Below are positions 26,319 through 35,572 of a stretch of DNA of 64,000 nt, in pieces. The notes beneath the pieces are model-generated. The model searched no databases, had not been told where the DNA came from, and saw only the letters and a list, made by a program, of their open reading frames with translations. Numbering within the stretch: the stretch's first letter is position 1; every line of letters begins with the position of its first letter. The DNA is from Verminephrobacter eiseniae EF01-2. Its GTDB lineage: Bacteria > Pseudomonadota > Gammaproteobacteria > Burkholderiales > Burkholderiaceae_C. The stretch spans positions 4,390,501-4,454,500 of the forward strand of contig NC_008786.1 in the NCBI RefSeq assembly GCF_000015565.1, given 5' to 3'. A program made the position numbers and the translations under genes.

Positions 26319-26854
26319 GGCAGGTCTCCCGGCGGCAGGCTCGGCACCTTCACGCGCAGCAGTTCCTTGGGCATGTCGTCGGTCTCGGCGCCGAACATGT
26401 CCTGTATCTCGGGGGCCAGCCACAGCGCGCGTTCGAGGTTGTAGCGGGCGTCCCAGTCGTCGGGCTGGGCGCGCAGCACATCGCGATAGCGCTGCTTGGC
26501 AAGCTCCAGCAGCGCCTGGGCCGCAAAGGCATCGTCGGCGGCGCTCGCGCGCGCCTTGCGCAGGAGCATGTTGCCCAGGTTGAAGCGCGCCGTCTGGCCG
26601 AGCGCATCGATCCGGCCGGGCTGTATCAGGCCGTCGTAGATGGCCAGTGCTGCATCGTGCCGGCCGGCACGGGCCAGGGCCAGGGCCTGCGCCAGCCGGG
26701 CCTCGGGAATGTCGGCAGCGGTGTCTGCATTGGCCGCTGCCACGGCCTGCCGGATTCGCCCGAGCTGGTGCAGTTGCAGGGCGTGGTCGGCCGCGAACGC
26801 GCCGCAGGCCAGGGCCGCCGCAGCAAACAGCAGGTGGATGGTGCCGCGTCTCAT
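26315..26854 (-). CDS. mxaK: MxaK-like protein
   Basis: A 179-residue protein with an N-terminal membrane anchor or signal (GTIHLLFAAAALACGAFAAD) and a mainly helical, TPR-like periplasmic part (ARLAQALALARAGRHDAALA, QTARFNLGNMLLRKA, DWDARYNLERALWLAPE). Both ends overlap neighbours by four bases. The size, the anchor-plus-helical-repeat layout and the position between two VWA genes match MxaK. Confidence 0.7.
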   Translation of the reverse strand: MRRGTIHLLFAAAALACGAFAADHALQLHQLGRIRQAVAAANADTAADIPEARLAQALALARAGRHDAALAIYDGLIQPGRIDALGQTARFNLGNMLLRKARASAADDAFAAQALLELAKQRYRDVLRAQPDDWDARYNLERALWLAPEIQDMFGAETDDMPKELLRVKVPSLPPGDLP

Positions 26855-27843
26855 GTCCAACTGCGCAATTGCAGGCCCCGGCAGCACAGCAGCAGCCCGC
26901 AGCAAACCAGCGCCGCGCCAAAGAAATGGCGGCTGTCATCCTTGCGCGGCACGCGCTCCATGAACGTCAGCGGCAGGTTTTGCTGGCGCCCGACGGCGGC
27001 GATGGCGGCGGCCATGGCACTGGCGTCCTCGGCCTCGTAGGCGCGATAGGGCGTGCCCAAGCCCTGGAAGAAACGGTGCAGCGCGATCTCCTGCGCCGAC
27101 CCGTCGTCCGGGGCCTCGGTGTGCAGGCTCGGACTGTTGCCGGTGCGCAGGTAAATCCAGTACAGCGCGATGCGGTTGCGGGCCAGGCCGGTCTCGATAC
27201 GCTTGCGCGTGCCGGCATCGAGCTGCGCGCCGCCGTCCGACACCAGCATGATGATGCGGCTGCCGGAATAGGGGCGGCCGTCGAATTCCCCGATCGCGGC
27301 CAGCATGGCCCGGCCGATGTCGGTGTTCATCAGCCCCCGGCCGATGCCGGTGGCCGCAATGCCGGCCAGGATGGCCTGCTTGCGCTCGGTGAACGGCAGC
27401 ACGCGCAACGGGCTGGTGCTGAACATCACGAAGGCGTAGCGGTCGTCGGGCCGCTGCTCGACGAAGCGCATGAGCAGTTCGCGCGCGGCATCGGCCTTGG
27501 TATTGCCCTGCGTGCGCAGCGCGGCTTGCTCGCCCTGGGCCACGATGGCCGAATTCATGCTGCCGCTGCGGTCCAGCAATATCAGTATCTCCATGCCATG
27601 GCCGGTGCGCGCCAGTTGCGTTTGCGCACGCCCGGGGCCGGCCAGGCCGACGATGATGCCGGCCAGCGCAAGCACGGCAAGGCCGCGCCACGACAGGCCG
27701 AGGGCGCGGCCGATGCGCTGCGGCGGCAGCCATGCGGCATGGGCAAATGGCAGCGTGTCGCCGCGCCGGCGCAGCAACGGCAGCAGGGCCAGCGGCAACA
27801 AGGCCAACACCCAGGGATGAACGAAGTCGAAGGCAGGCGTCAT
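26851..27843 (-). CDS. mxaC: VWA-domain protein, MxaC-like
   Basis: A 330-residue BatA-like membrane protein. Two N-terminal hydrophobic segments (VLALLPLALLPLL and GLAVLALAGIIVGLAG) precede a periplasmic VWA domain with a complete MIDAS, ILLDRSGSMNS, plus RYAFVMFSTSPLR and MNTDIGRAML. A C-terminal hydrophobic segment (FFGAALVCCGLLLCC) follows. It starts at ATG 27843 overlapping mxaA, and its stop overlaps mxaK. The position fits MxaC, a component of the methanol dehydrogenase calcium-insertion system. Confidence 0.72.
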   Translation of the reverse strand: MTPAFDFVHPWVLALLPLALLPLLRRRGDTLPFAHAAWLPPQRIGRALGLSWRGLAVLALAGIIVGLAGPGRAQTQLARTGHGMEILILLDRSGSMNSAIVAQGEQAALRTQGNTKADAARELLMRFVEQRPDDRYAFVMFSTSPLRVLPFTERKQAILAGIAATGIGRGLMNTDIGRAMLAAIGEFDGRPYSGSRIIMLVSDGGAQLDAGTRKRIETGLARNRIALYWIYLRTGNSPSLHTEAPDDGSAQEIALHRFFQGLGTPYRAYEAEDASAMAAAIAAVGRQQNLPLTFMERVPRKDDSRHFFGAALVCCGLLLCCRGLQLRSWT

Positions 27844-28925
27844 GACCGGGCCTGTTTCTCCGCGCGATAGAGCGCACGGCAGAACGCGCGCAACGGAAAC
27901 GGTGCGCCGGCGGGCTGGTCCGAAAAAAACCGCTGGTCCGAGCAGGCGTAGAAATGCTGGAGTTGCGCGTGCAGCGGTTGCAGGTGCGGCGCCCGCGCCA
28001 GCAGCCCGGGCAGCGCCGGGGCGCGCAGCACCGTCGCGGCGGTCTCGTTGAGCGCCTGGTGCAGGCACAGCCAGGCCTCGCTCTGGTCCGGGTCGAGCTG
28101 CCGCAGCCGGCGCCAGGCGCGCGCAAATGGCAGGCGCCGGGATTCGCGCCGGTGGCGCCACGCCCACCAGCCCATCCAGGCGGCCAAGGTGCCCGCAAGC
28201 GCGAGCAGCCACCGTTGCAGACGCCGCGCGATCGGCGCGCTGGGCGCCACGCTTGCGGGCCGGTCAGGGCGGATGTCGAGCAAGCCGCCTTTGCCCAGCA
28301 CCGTCTGCGGCGTCAGCGGGCCGACGCTGATCAACTGCGCGTCGGTCTCGAGCGCCGGGCCTGCGCTCATCGGCAGCGACAAGGCCGGCAGCGCGATCGC
28401 GGTCAGGGTTTGCGGCGCGTTGACGATCTGGTAGCTCACGAGCAGCCATTGGCGGCCTTCGGCATCGGTCTCCCACTGGAACGGGCGCCGTTCCAGCCAG
28501 CCGCTGATGCGTTCTGCGCGTGGCAGCGCGGCGGTTTCGAGCCGGCGGCCATCGGCGGGCAGCAGCAGCCGCTGTGTGACCAGGTCGCCCAACTGGTAGC
28601 CAAAGGCACGGGGCGGCTGCACGATCGGTCCGCCCACGCGGACGCCGCCGGTGGTGCCGGTGGCGCCGCTCCCATTGGTCTGCGCCCGTGCCGGGCACGG
28701 CAGCATCACGGCCAACGTTGCGCAAGCGACCGCGCCAGCCAGACGCACAAATCGTTGCCGGCGCCGCCTGACTGGAGCACCTTCGGGCGGCCGGGCGGCG
28801 AAGGATGGAGCACCTTCGCCTCCGGCTACGGTATGAGCGCCTTCGGGCGGCCGGGCAGCGAAGGATGGAGCACCTTCGCCTTCGGCTACGGTATGAGCGC
28901 CTTCGGGCGGCCGGGCGGCGCTCAT
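27840..28925 (-). CDS. mxaA: MxaA-like protein with an N-terminal 60-bp coding-repeat array
   Basis: A 361-residue protein. Residues 1-50 are two and a half copies of a 20-residue repeat (ARPPEGAHTVAEGEGAPSFA). The real protein seems to begin after them with a signal peptide, VRRRRQRFVRLAGAVACATL, ending PARAQ. A periplasmic domain follows, then a transmembrane helix near LLALAGTLAAWMGWWAWRH and a cytoplasmic tail, matching MxaA. The array is stop-free and lies immediately after the start codon that overlaps mxaS. An N-terminal extension of ~50 residues before a signal peptide could impair export, and the mature start could be internal. Confidence 0.68.
   Translation of the reverse strand: MSAARPPEGAHTVAEGEGAPSFAARPPEGAHTVAGGEGAPSFAARPPEGAPVRRRRQRFVRLAGAVACATLAVMLPCPARAQTNGSGATGTTGGVRVGGPIVQPPRAFGYQLGDLVTQRLLLPADGRRLETAALPRAERISGWLERRPFQWETDAEGRQWLLVSYQIVNAPQTLTAIALPALSLPMSAGPALETDAQLISVGPLTPQTVLGKGGLLDIRPDRPASVAPSAPIARRLQRWLLALAGTLAAWMGWWAWRHRRESRRLPFARAWRRLRQLDPDQSEAWLCLHQALNETAATVLRAPALPGLLARAPHLQPLHAQLQHFYACSDQRFFSDQPAGAPFPLRAFCRALYRAEKQARS
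28775..28925 (-). repeat. 60-bp coding-repeat array at the mxaA start (2.5 units)
   Basis: Two full 60-bp units (28775-28834 and 28835-28894) and a half unit (28895-28925) read ARPPEGAHTVAEGEGAPSFA on the minus strand. The DNA core GAGCRCCTTCGGGCGGCCG is shared with the arrays at 42135 and 57026, in unrelated genes. The last five codons of the unit differ from the other arrays (APSFA instead of IPVSx or TPVxT). Confidence 0.9.
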
Positions 28926-29785
28926 GCAACAGCCTCCAGGAAATACCGGGACAGGGCCTCGGCCTCGAAAGCCCCCTGTATGTAGACGGGCCGCAGCCCG
29001 CGCGCCAGGAACAAGCCATCGAGCCGGGCGCGCCGGCGCGCCACGGCGGCGCGCCAGCCGACGCGCAGCGACCGACCCACCCACAGCGTGCGCCGCCGAC
29101 CGTTCTCGGCATCGTGCACGGCCAGCAGCCCGTTGCCCGGCGGGGGTTCGGTTTCGGCCGGGTCCCAGATGATCAGTGGCACCACATGGGCGTGCGCGAG
29201 CAGGTCCAGAATGCCGTCGAGCGCCTGGAGATCCCAGTGAAAGTCCGAGACCAGAAAAACCAGCCCCGGCCGATCGGCCAGGCGCTGCGCCACCTGCGCC
29301 AGCCCTTGGGCGCCACCGGCATGGCCCGGGGCGCTGGCGCATTCCCGCAGCAGCCGCGCCATGGCATGGCCGGCGCCGCGACTGTGCCGCGCCGGCAGCC
29401 ACAGGTCGCTGCGCTCGGTCGCGTCGAAAGCCAACATGCCCACCGGGTCGCCGGCGCGAAAAGCGCTATGCCCCAGCCCTTCGAGAAAATCCGCCGCCAC
29501 CTGCAGCTTGCTGGCCCGGGCACCGAATTGCATCGAGGCCGACACGTCCACCACGGCGTGCACCGGCACACTCACGCGCTGCCGGTACACGCGCACCAGC
29601 CAGTCCTGCCGGGGGTTGCGCAGACTGGCGCGCAGGTCGATGCGCCGTGGATCCGGGTTGTCGAACAGGCGCACATGCGTGGCAAATTCCTGCCCCGGGC
29701 CGAGGCTGCGACCCCGGTGGGAGCCTGGCCGGAACCCGCCCGCGCGAGCGGGCAGGCGGTAGTGGAATTCGTGCAGGCTGCTCAC
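28922..29785 (-). CDS. mxaS: DUF58-domain protein, MxaS-like
   Basis: A 287-residue DUF58 protein. It has GRSLGPGQEFATHVRLFDNP, the DUF58 signature region DLRASLRNPRQDWLVRVYRQ, and a degenerate VWA-like core VDVSASMQFG, then VFLVSDFHWDLQALDGILD. No transmembrane segment is evident, unlike many DUF58 proteins but like MxaS. GTG 29785 is the chosen start (the frame upstream lies within the MoxR gene); the ribosome site is weak. It overlaps mxaA (ATGA). Confidence 0.72.
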   Translation of the reverse strand: MSSLHEFHYRLPARAGGFRPGSHRGRSLGPGQEFATHVRLFDNPDPRRIDLRASLRNPRQDWLVRVYRQRVSVPVHAVVDVSASMQFGARASKLQVAADFLEGLGHSAFRAGDPVGMLAFDATERSDLWLPARHSRGAGHAMARLLRECASAPGHAGGAQGLAQVAQRLADRPGLVFLVSDFHWDLQALDGILDLLAHAHVVPLIIWDPAETEPPPGNGLLAVHDAENGRRRTLWVGRSLRVGWRAAVARRRARLDGLFLARGLRPVYIQGAFEAEALSRYFLEAVA

Positions 29786-29807
29786 GGCGCGCTGATCCGT
29801 TGGCCCC

Positions 29808-30827
29808 TCAGGGCGCGGCGATGGTGTCCATGATTTTTTGCACCAGCGCGTCGGACAGTTCCGCCCGGCGCAGTTCGTACACCGGCGTGAAAAACACGCG
29901 ATGGCCCAGCGCCGCCGGCAATACCGCGTGAACGTCTTCCGGCACGAGGTGGCTGCGACCGGCCATCCATGCCAGCACACGCGCGGCCCGCACCAGCGCG
30001 CTGACGCCCCGGGGACTGGCGCCGGCGAGAATCAGCCGCCCCATGTCGACGCCGTCCAGGTGGATGCCGAAACGCTGGGGCGCTTCGCTCGCTTGCCACA
30101 ATTGCAGCACATAGCGCTCGATGGTGGCGCTCGCCTGTACGCTGCGCTGTATCAGCGCGGCGATGTCGTTCAACTGCTCCCAGCGCAAGACCGCCGGCTC
30201 GACCTGCTCCAGCAAGGCCTCGGTATCGTGGAACGCCGGATCGAAAACCAGCGCGCGGCGCACGGCGGGGTCGGTGGGCTTGCCGATGTTCAACTCGAAC
30301 ATGAAGCGGTCGCGGGCGGCCGAGGCCAGCTCGAAGGTCTCTTCTTTCTCGACCTTGTTGCGGTCGGCGAACACCGTCATATGCGGGAAATGGTGCTCGC
30401 GGTTGAAGGCCGACACCGAGCGCTCGGCCATCGCCCGCAGCAACAGCGACTGCACCTGCGGCCGGGCACGGTTGATCTCGTTGAAAAAAAAGGTGCTCAA
30501 CTTTTCACCATGGCGCAGCAGCGGGCCCGGGTCGATGCGCGGCCTGCCGTGCTCATCGACATAGCTGTGATAGACCAGATCGCCCGGCATCAGGTCGATG
30601 GTCCCTTCCACGCGCTCGAATTCGCCGCCGATGGCGCGGGCAAAGGCGCGCAGCACCGTGGTCTTGCCGACGCCGACATCGCCTTCGAGCAGCACATGGC
30701 CGCGCGCGAACAGCGCCACATTGATCAGGCGGATGATCTGCGGCTGGCCGATCACCGCCTTGGCCACCTCGCACTCCACACGCCGGGCGCTGCTCTGCCA
30801 GTCCTGGAGCTTCTCGTCTGCTGTCAT
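29808..30827 (-). CDS. mxaR: MoxR-family AAA+ ATPase, MxaR-like
   Basis: A 339-residue AAA+ chaperone-like ATPase. Walker A is LLEGDVGVGKTTVLRAFA. The Walker B segment is STFFFNEINRARPQVQSLLL, with Asn in the position that is usually Asp. Sensor and arginine-finger regions follow (AAARDRFMFELNIGKPTDP, LILAGASPRGVSALVRAARV). ATG 30827 has AAGAGGATCCG upstream. It heads the six-gene mxaRSACKL-like operon and diverges from pqqA. MoxR ATPases act with VWA proteins to mature metal or cofactor enzymes. Confidence 0.78.
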   Translation of the reverse strand: MTADEKLQDWQSSARRVECEVAKAVIGQPQIIRLINVALFARGHVLLEGDVGVGKTTVLRAFARAIGGEFERVEGTIDLMPGDLVYHSYVDEHGRPRIDPGPLLRHGEKLSTFFFNEINRARPQVQSLLLRAMAERSVSAFNREHHFPHMTVFADRNKVEKEETFELASAARDRFMFELNIGKPTDPAVRRALVFDPAFHDTEALLEQVEPAVLRWEQLNDIAALIQRSVQASATIERYVLQLWQASEAPQRFGIHLDGVDMGRLILAGASPRGVSALVRAARVLAWMAGRSHLVPEDVHAVLPAALGHRVFFTPVYELRRAELSDALVQKIMDTIAAP

Positions 30828-31206
30828 CGGATCCTCTTGGGCAATAACTGGCACGGCAACGGCGCCAGCGCCGGTGACGAATCCCGGGCCTGTGCACAGG
30901 GGTCACAGGGGTTACCGATCGATCCCCACGCCAGCCATGTGCACGAGACGTGCCATGGCCGCGCCCCGCCAAGGAAGAAACTCGGGAAAATGGCACCGCG
31001 CCAGAGCGCCAAGCAGGCAATGTGTTGCACATCTGGCGGGAACAGCCCGGTGCTGCCGTGACACTTTGTCCATCCGACGAACAGATCGGTCGCGCCGTCA
31101 GCCGCTGTATGGCCCCAGGGCCGTGCGCAGCCGTCGCCAACCCCGTCCTGGCATGTTTGCTGCGTCATTGTTACGCTCACCACCCACCCTTGAAGGAGAC
31201 AGCACC
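30828..31206. other. Divergent promoter region between mxaR and pqqA
   Basis: This 379-bp gap contains no supportable gene. It must carry promoters for both divergent operons. Directly before pqqA is a strong ribosome site, TTGAAGGAGACAGCACC. I cannot assign -35/-10 boxes with confidence. Confidence 0.5.
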
Positions 31207-31281
31207 ATGACCTGGACCACACCCGCATACACCGACATCCGGTTCGGATTCGAAATCACGATGTACATCGCCAACCGCTGA
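31207..31281 (+). CDS. pqqA: PQQ precursor peptide PqqA
   Basis: A 24-residue peptide, MTWTTPAYTDIRFGFEITMY followed by IANR. It contains the conserved Glu-x3-Tyr (EITMY), the two residues cross-linked by PqqE and converted to pyrroloquinoline quinone. It starts at ATG 31207 behind AAGGAGACAGCACC. It leads pqqABCDE, and a strong stem-loop follows at once, which normally makes the pqqA transcript more abundant than the rest of the operon. Confidence 0.97.
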   Translation: MTWTTPAYTDIRFGFEITMYIANR

Positions 31282-31314
31282 TCCGGCGGATGGTCGGAGT
31301 CCGGCAAGACCCCA

Positions 31315-31437
31315 AGCCCGCCAACCGGCGGGCTTTTTCCTGCCCTCCCGTCAACCGGTGGGCCTTTCCCTATCCCCCCGACAGTTGGCAAGCTCCTTTC
31401 TGCCCCGTCGATCGGCGGGCCTCTTCCTGAACCCTGA
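31315..31437 (+). terminator. Attenuator/terminator after pqqA plus three degenerate tandem copies
   Basis: A perfect 8-bp stem with an AACC loop (AGCCCGCC-AACC-GGCGGGCT, 31315-31334) is followed by a T-run to 31338. The unit is then repeated about every 30 bp in decayed form: CCCGTCAACCGGTGGGCCTT, then CCCGACAGTTGGCAAGCTCC, then CGTCGATCGGCGGGCCTCTT. Only the first looks efficient. The position between pqqA and pqqB suggests partial termination. Confidence 0.75.
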
Positions 31438-31454
31438 CTGGACGACACCAGGCC

Positions 31455-32369
31455 ATGACGACCCTTCGGGTACTGGGATCGGCCGCCGGCGGCGGCTTTC
31501 CCCAATGGAACTGCAACTGCTTCAACTGCGACGGGCTGCGCCGTGGCGTGATTGCCGCATCAGCGCGCACCCAGTCGTCGATCGCACTCTCCGAGGATGG
31601 CGTGCACTGGCTGCTGGTCAATGCCTCGCCGGACATCCTGGCGCAGATCCGCGCCACCCCGGCCCTGCAACCGGCGCGCGCGGCGCGCGACACCGGCATC
31701 GTCGCCGTGCTGCTGGTCGACGCGCAGATCGACCATGCCGCCGGCCTGCTGATGCTGCGCGAGCACCGCAGCGCGTTGCCGGTCTACGCCACGCCTGCGG
31801 TGCTGCAGGACTTGGCCGAGGGTTTCCCGCTGACGCGCATCCTGTCCCACTATTGCAGGCTGCAAGCCCATCCGCTGGCCCTGGATGCCAGCCCTTTTTG
31901 CGTGCCGCCGCTCACCGGCCTGCGCTTGCATGCGATCGCGCTGGACAGCAAACCGCCGCCCTATTCCCCCCACCGCGCAGCGCCGCAGCGTGGCGACAAT
32001 ATCGGCCTGCGCATCGTCAGCGCCAGCGGCAAGCGGGTGTTCTACGCGCCCGGGCTGGGCCATATGACGCCGCATGTGCAAGCCGAACTGGCGCAGGCCG
32101 ACGTGATCCTGGTCGACGGCAGTTTCTGGAGCGACGATGAAATGCAGCGGCTCGGCCTGTCGCCCCAGAGCGCCCGCGATATGGGCCACTTGGCGCAGTC
32201 CGGCCCGCAAGGCATGATTGCCGCGCTCGACCAAGTGCCGGCAGCACGCAAGATACTGATTCACATCAACAACACCAACCCGATCCTGGTGGACGACGCG
32301 CCCGAGCGGCGCGAACTGGCCGCGCACGGCATCGAGGTTGCCCATGACGGCATGGAGATCGCCCTGTGA
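31455..32369 (+). CDS. pqqB: PQQ biosynthesis protein PqqB
   Basis: A 304-residue metallo-beta-lactamase-fold oxidoreductase acting on the tyrosine moiety during PQQ formation. It starts [20 protein letters not shown] with the structural zinc cysteines (NCNCFNC), then [49 protein letters not shown] and [15 protein letters not shown] 31455 follows the attenuator. The stop overlaps the pqqC start (TGATG). Confidence 0.97.
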   Translation: MTTLRVLGSAAGGGFPQWNCNCFNCDGLRRGVIAASARTQSSIALSEDGVHWLLVNASPDILAQIRATPALQPARAARDTGIVAVLLVDAQIDHAAGLLMLREHRSALPVYATPAVLQDLAEGFPLTRILSHYCRLQAHPLALDASPFCVPPLTGLRLHAIALDSKPPPYSPHRAAPQRGDNIGLRIVSASGKRVFYAPGLGHMTPHVQAELAQADVILVDGSFWSDDEMQRLGLSPQSARDMGHLAQSGPQGMIAALDQVPAARKILIHINNTNPILVDDAPERRELAAHGIEVAHDGMEIAL

Positions 32370-33103
32370 TGCCCGCCCCCGTTGCCCCAGCCATTGCGCC
32401 CACCGTCCCGCCAGCCATCCCCGACGCCGAGCGCGCCGCCTTCGAGGCCCGGCTGCGCGCACTGCAAGCGCGCTACCACATCCACCACCCGTTCAACCAA
32501 CGCATGGCCAGCGGGCAATGCTCACGCGCCCAGATACAGGGCTGGGTGGCGAACCGCTTTTACTACCAGGTCAACATTCCGCTCAAGGATGCGGCCATCC
32601 TGTCGAACTGCCCCGACCGCGCAACGCGGCGCGAATGGGTGGTGCGCATTCTCGACCACGATGGCAGCGCCGCCGAGCCCGGCGGCATCGAAGCCTGGAG
32701 CCGGCTCGGCGAGGCCGTGGGGCTGACGCGCGCGGCCCTGTGGTCACAGCAGATGGTGCTGCCCGGGGTGCGCTTTGCGGTCGATGCCTACGTCAACTTT
32801 GCGCGGCGCGCACCTTGGCAGGAAGCCGTGTGCTCGTCGCTGACCGAGATGTTCGCGCCCGCCATCCACCAGGAACGGCTGGCCGGCTGGCCGCAGCACT
32901 ACCCCTGGATCGAAGCCGAAGGTCTGGCCTATTTCCGTTCACGCATCCCGCTGGCGCAGCGCGATGTCGAGCATGGCCTGCGCGTCACGCTCGAGCACTT
33001 TCGCACGCCGGCCGAGCAGCAGCGCGCCACGCAAATCCTGCAGTTCAAGCTCGACATCCTGTGGTCGATGCTCGACGCGATCGAAAAGGCGTACCCCGAA
33101 TGA
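32369..33103 (+). CDS. pqqC: Pyrroloquinoline-quinone synthase PqqC
   Basis: A 244-residue oxidase that catalyses the final ring closure and oxidation to PQQ. Motifs include [59 protein letters not shown] and [16 protein letters not shown] 32369 overlaps the pqqB stop; a GTG at 32366 directly precedes it. An Ala/Pro-rich stretch of about 15 residues leads in. Confidence 0.97.
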   Translation: MPAPVAPAIAPTVPPAIPDAERAAFEARLRALQARYHIHHPFNQRMASGQCSRAQIQGWVANRFYYQVNIPLKDAAILSNCPDRATRREWVVRILDHDGSAAEPGGIEAWSRLGEAVGLTRAALWSQQMVLPGVRFAVDAYVNFARRAPWQEAVCSSLTEMFAPAIHQERLAGWPQHYPWIEAEGLAYFRSRIPLAQRDVEHGLRVTLEHFRTPAEQQRATQILQFKLDILWSMLDAIEKAYPE

Positions 33104-33360
33104 ACCCCTGCGCCCGGCCGCAGCTCGACCCGCTGTACCGCCTGCAGTGGGAGCCGGCCCAGCAAGCCTGGGTGCTGCTCTACCCCGAAGGCATGGTCAA
33201 GCTCAACGACAGCGCCGCCGCCATTTTGCAGCGCTGCGACGGCGCCCATACGCTGGATATGCTGATCGACGAACTGCAAACCACCTTTGGCGCGCAGGAC
33301 CTGGCCAATGACATACACCGCTTTGTCCAACATGCCGGCGAACGTGGCTGGATCGCCTGA
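33100..33360 (+). CDS. pqqD: PqqA-binding chaperone PqqD
   Basis: An 86-residue RiPP precursor recognition element. It shows [20 protein letters not shown] then [15 protein letters not shown] and [18 protein letters not shown]. It presents PqqA to the radical SAM enzyme PqqE. It overlaps pqqC by four bases and pqqE by about 29. Confidence 0.95.
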   Translation: MNPCARPQLDPLYRLQWEPAQQAWVLLYPEGMVKLNDSAAAILQRCDGAHTLDMLIDELQTTFGAQDLANDIHRFVQHAGERGWIA

Positions 33361-34540
33361 GTCGGGCCCCGCCGCCCGGTCCTGCCCGCCCGCGGCGGCA
33401 GGCCCGCCGCTGTGGCTGCTGGCCGAGTTGACCTACCGCTGCCCGCTGCACTGCGCCTTCTGCTCCAACCCGGTCGACTACATGCGCCACCGCCAGGAAC
33501 TGGACTCGGCGCAGTGGCGCCAGGTGCTGAGCCAGGCGCGCGCGCTCGGCGCCGCGCAACTGGGCCTGTCGGGCGGCGAGCCACTGCTGCGCGACGACCT
33601 CGAAGACCTGGTCGGCCATGCCCGGCAACTGGGTTTCTACACCAACCTGATCACCTCCGGCGTGGGCCTGACCGATGCGCGCCTGGGCGCGCTGCGCGCA
33701 GCCGGGCTCGACCATATACAACTGTCATTCCAGGACTCGACGCGGGAACTGAACGACTTCCTGTCGAGCACCCGCACCTTCGACCTGAAGCAGCGGGTGG
33801 CCCGGCTGATCAAGGCGCATGGCTACCCGATGGTGCTCAACTGCGTGCTGCACCGGCACAACCTGGCCCATGTCGGCGCCATCATCGAGATGGCGCTGCA
33901 AATGGGCGCCGAATACCTGGAACTGGCCAATACGCAGTACTACGGCTGGGCCTGGGAAAACCGGCTCGGCCTGATGCCCACCGAGGAGCAACTGCGCACG
34001 GCCGAGGCGGTGGTCGCGACCTACCGCGCCAGGATTGGCAAGCGCTGCCGCATCCTGTACGTGGTGCCGGACTATTTCGAGAAGCGGCCGAAAAAATGCA
34101 TGAACGGCTGGGGTTCGGTATTTCTCGGGGTCGCCCCCGATGGCGCCGCCCTGCCCTGCCATGCCGCGCGCATGCTGCCGGGCCTGACCCTGCCGAACGT
34201 GCGCACGCAATCGCTGCACGACATCTGGTACCACAGCGAAGCCTTCCAGCGCTTTCGCGGCACCGCGTGGATGCCCGAGCCATGCCGCTCCTGCGACGAA
34301 AAAGAGCGCGACCTGGGCGGCTGCCGCTGCCAGGCCTGGCTACTGACCGGCGATGCCGGGCGCACCGACCCGGTGTGCGACAAATCGCCGGACCACGCCA
34401 GCGTGCATGCCGTGGTCATGCATGGCCGCCTGGCCGACCACCCCCTGGCCCCTCATCGACCCCTGGCCCCGGTGCCTGAGGCGCCGCTGGTATTTCGCAC
34501 GGACGCGGCGTCGCTGCGCTTGAGCGGGATGGCACGGTGA
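33332..34540 (+). CDS. pqqE: PqqA peptide cyclase PqqE (radical SAM)
   Basis: A 402-residue radical SAM/SPASM enzyme that makes the Glu-Tyr carbon cross-link in PqqA. The radical SAM cluster is CPLHCAFC, followed by [18 protein letters not shown] and [17 protein letters not shown]. The C-terminal SPASM cysteines lie in [35 protein letters not shown] 33332 gives a short Pro/Ala-rich lead (GTG 33344 is possible). The last ~40 residues ([16 protein letters not shown]...) overlap the tail of a convergent acyl-CoA dehydrogenase gene. Confidence 0.95.
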   Translation: MPANVAGSPESGPAARSCPPAAAGPPLWLLAELTYRCPLHCAFCSNPVDYMRHRQELDSAQWRQVLSQARALGAAQLGLSGGEPLLRDDLEDLVGHARQLGFYTNLITSGVGLTDARLGALRAAGLDHIQLSFQDSTRELNDFLSSTRTFDLKQRVARLIKAHGYPMVLNCVLHRHNLAHVGAIIEMALQMGAEYLELANTQYYGWAWENRLGLMPTEEQLRTAEAVVATYRARIGKRCRILYVVPDYFEKRPKKCMNGWGSVFLGVAPDGAALPCHAARMLPGLTLPNVRTQSLHDIWYHSEAFQRFRGTAWMPEPCRSCDEKERDLGGCRCQAWLLTGDAGRTDPVCDKSPDHASVHAVVMHGRLADHPLAPHRPLAPVPEAPLVFRTDAASLRLSGMAR

Positions 34541-35564
34541 CATCCGTGGTTGCGCGCAGCAAATCCAGCGTCAGGCCCTGGTGCTGATCCACGAGCGCCG
34601 CACCGGCGACGGCGTGCCAAAAAGATTCGGAGCCGGCCGTCTGGCGCCAGGCATGCAGCCGGCGTGTGAACAGTTGCAAATCACATTCCTGCGTGAAGCC
34701 TATCGCGCCATGGATGGCATGGCTCGCCTCGGCCACCGCCAACGCGGCCTGGCTGGTTCGGGCCTTGGCCACCGCCACGCGCAGACGCTCGGGCAGCCAG
34801 TCGGCGCTTTGGCAACCCAGTTGCGCGGCCATGCGCGCGGCGCACACATGCTCGCTCATCACCGCAAGCTGGTGCTGAATGGCCTGGAATTTGCCGATCG
34901 GCCGGCCGAACTGCTGGCGCGTGTTGGCGTACTCCAGCGTGCGCAGCAAAACGCTGGCCAGATTGCCACTGAGCAGCGCCGCCGTCAGGCAGGCTTGCAG
35001 GGTGCGCAGATCCAGCCCATGGCGGAGCACCAGCGGCAGCAACGGTGCCGCAGCCACTTGCGCGGCGCTCCAGTGCAGATGGGCATCGAGACAGAATGCC
35101 GCAGGCTCGGCCCGCGCCTGCGCAACGGGCAGCAACTGCCAACCGCCGGCGTGCTGGACCAGGGCCGCATCGGCGACCCGGCCCAGGCTCGCATTGGCGC
35201 AGTGCAGGCCGCCCGCTGCATCGACCCGGCCTTGCGCGAGGGTGATGCTGCCGCCGGCGGCAGCGGCGCAGCCGGCCTGCGCGAGCAGCGCGCGCGCCAC
35301 CATGGTCTCGGCCAGCGGAACGGGCAGATGGTGAGCGCCACACAGTTCCCAGACCGCAAACACCTGTGCCAGCGACAGGCCCGCGCCGCCCTGGTCTTCG
35401 GGCAGCAGCGCATCGGCAAAGCCCGCGTTTTCGAGATGCGTCCACAGCGCCCGGGGCGAACCCCCGGCCTCGATGGCACGCACCTGCCCGGCGCTGCATT
35501 GGTCGCGCAGCAACGGGCCGGCGGCGTCGGCAAAAAGATCGTCGCGGGTGTCCAGGGTGTCCAT
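34416..35564 (-). CDS. Acyl-CoA dehydrogenase, small/second subunit-like
   Basis: A 382-residue ACAD-fold protein. It has [60 protein letters not shown] and [20 protein letters not shown]. The N-terminal FAD-contact motif is weak, as in the second subunit of heteromeric acyl-CoA dehydrogenases. It follows the larger dehydrogenase by 8 bp on the same strand. Its final ~42 codons (after about 34543) are low-complexity and overlap convergent pqqE by 125 bp, so the ancestral stop was probably earlier. Confidence 0.85.
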   Translation of the reverse strand: MDTLDTRDDLFADAAGPLLRDQCSAGQVRAIEAGGSPRALWTHLENAGFADALLPEDQGGAGLSLAQVFAVWELCGAHHLPVPLAETMVARALLAQAGCAAAAGGSITLAQGRVDAAGGLHCANASLGRVADAALVQHAGGWQLLPVAQARAEPAAFCLDAHLHWSAAQVAAAPLLPLVLRHGLDLRTLQACLTAALLSGNLASVLLRTLEYANTRQQFGRPIGKFQAIQHQLAVMSEHVCAARMAAQLGCQSADWLPERLRVAVAKARTSQAALAVAEASHAIHGAIGFTQECDLQLFTRRLHAWRQTAGSESFWHAVAGAALVDQHQGLTLDLLRATTDVTVPSRSSAATPRPCEIPAAPQAPGPGVDEGPGGGRPGGHA

Positions 35565-35572
35565 GGCGCTCC

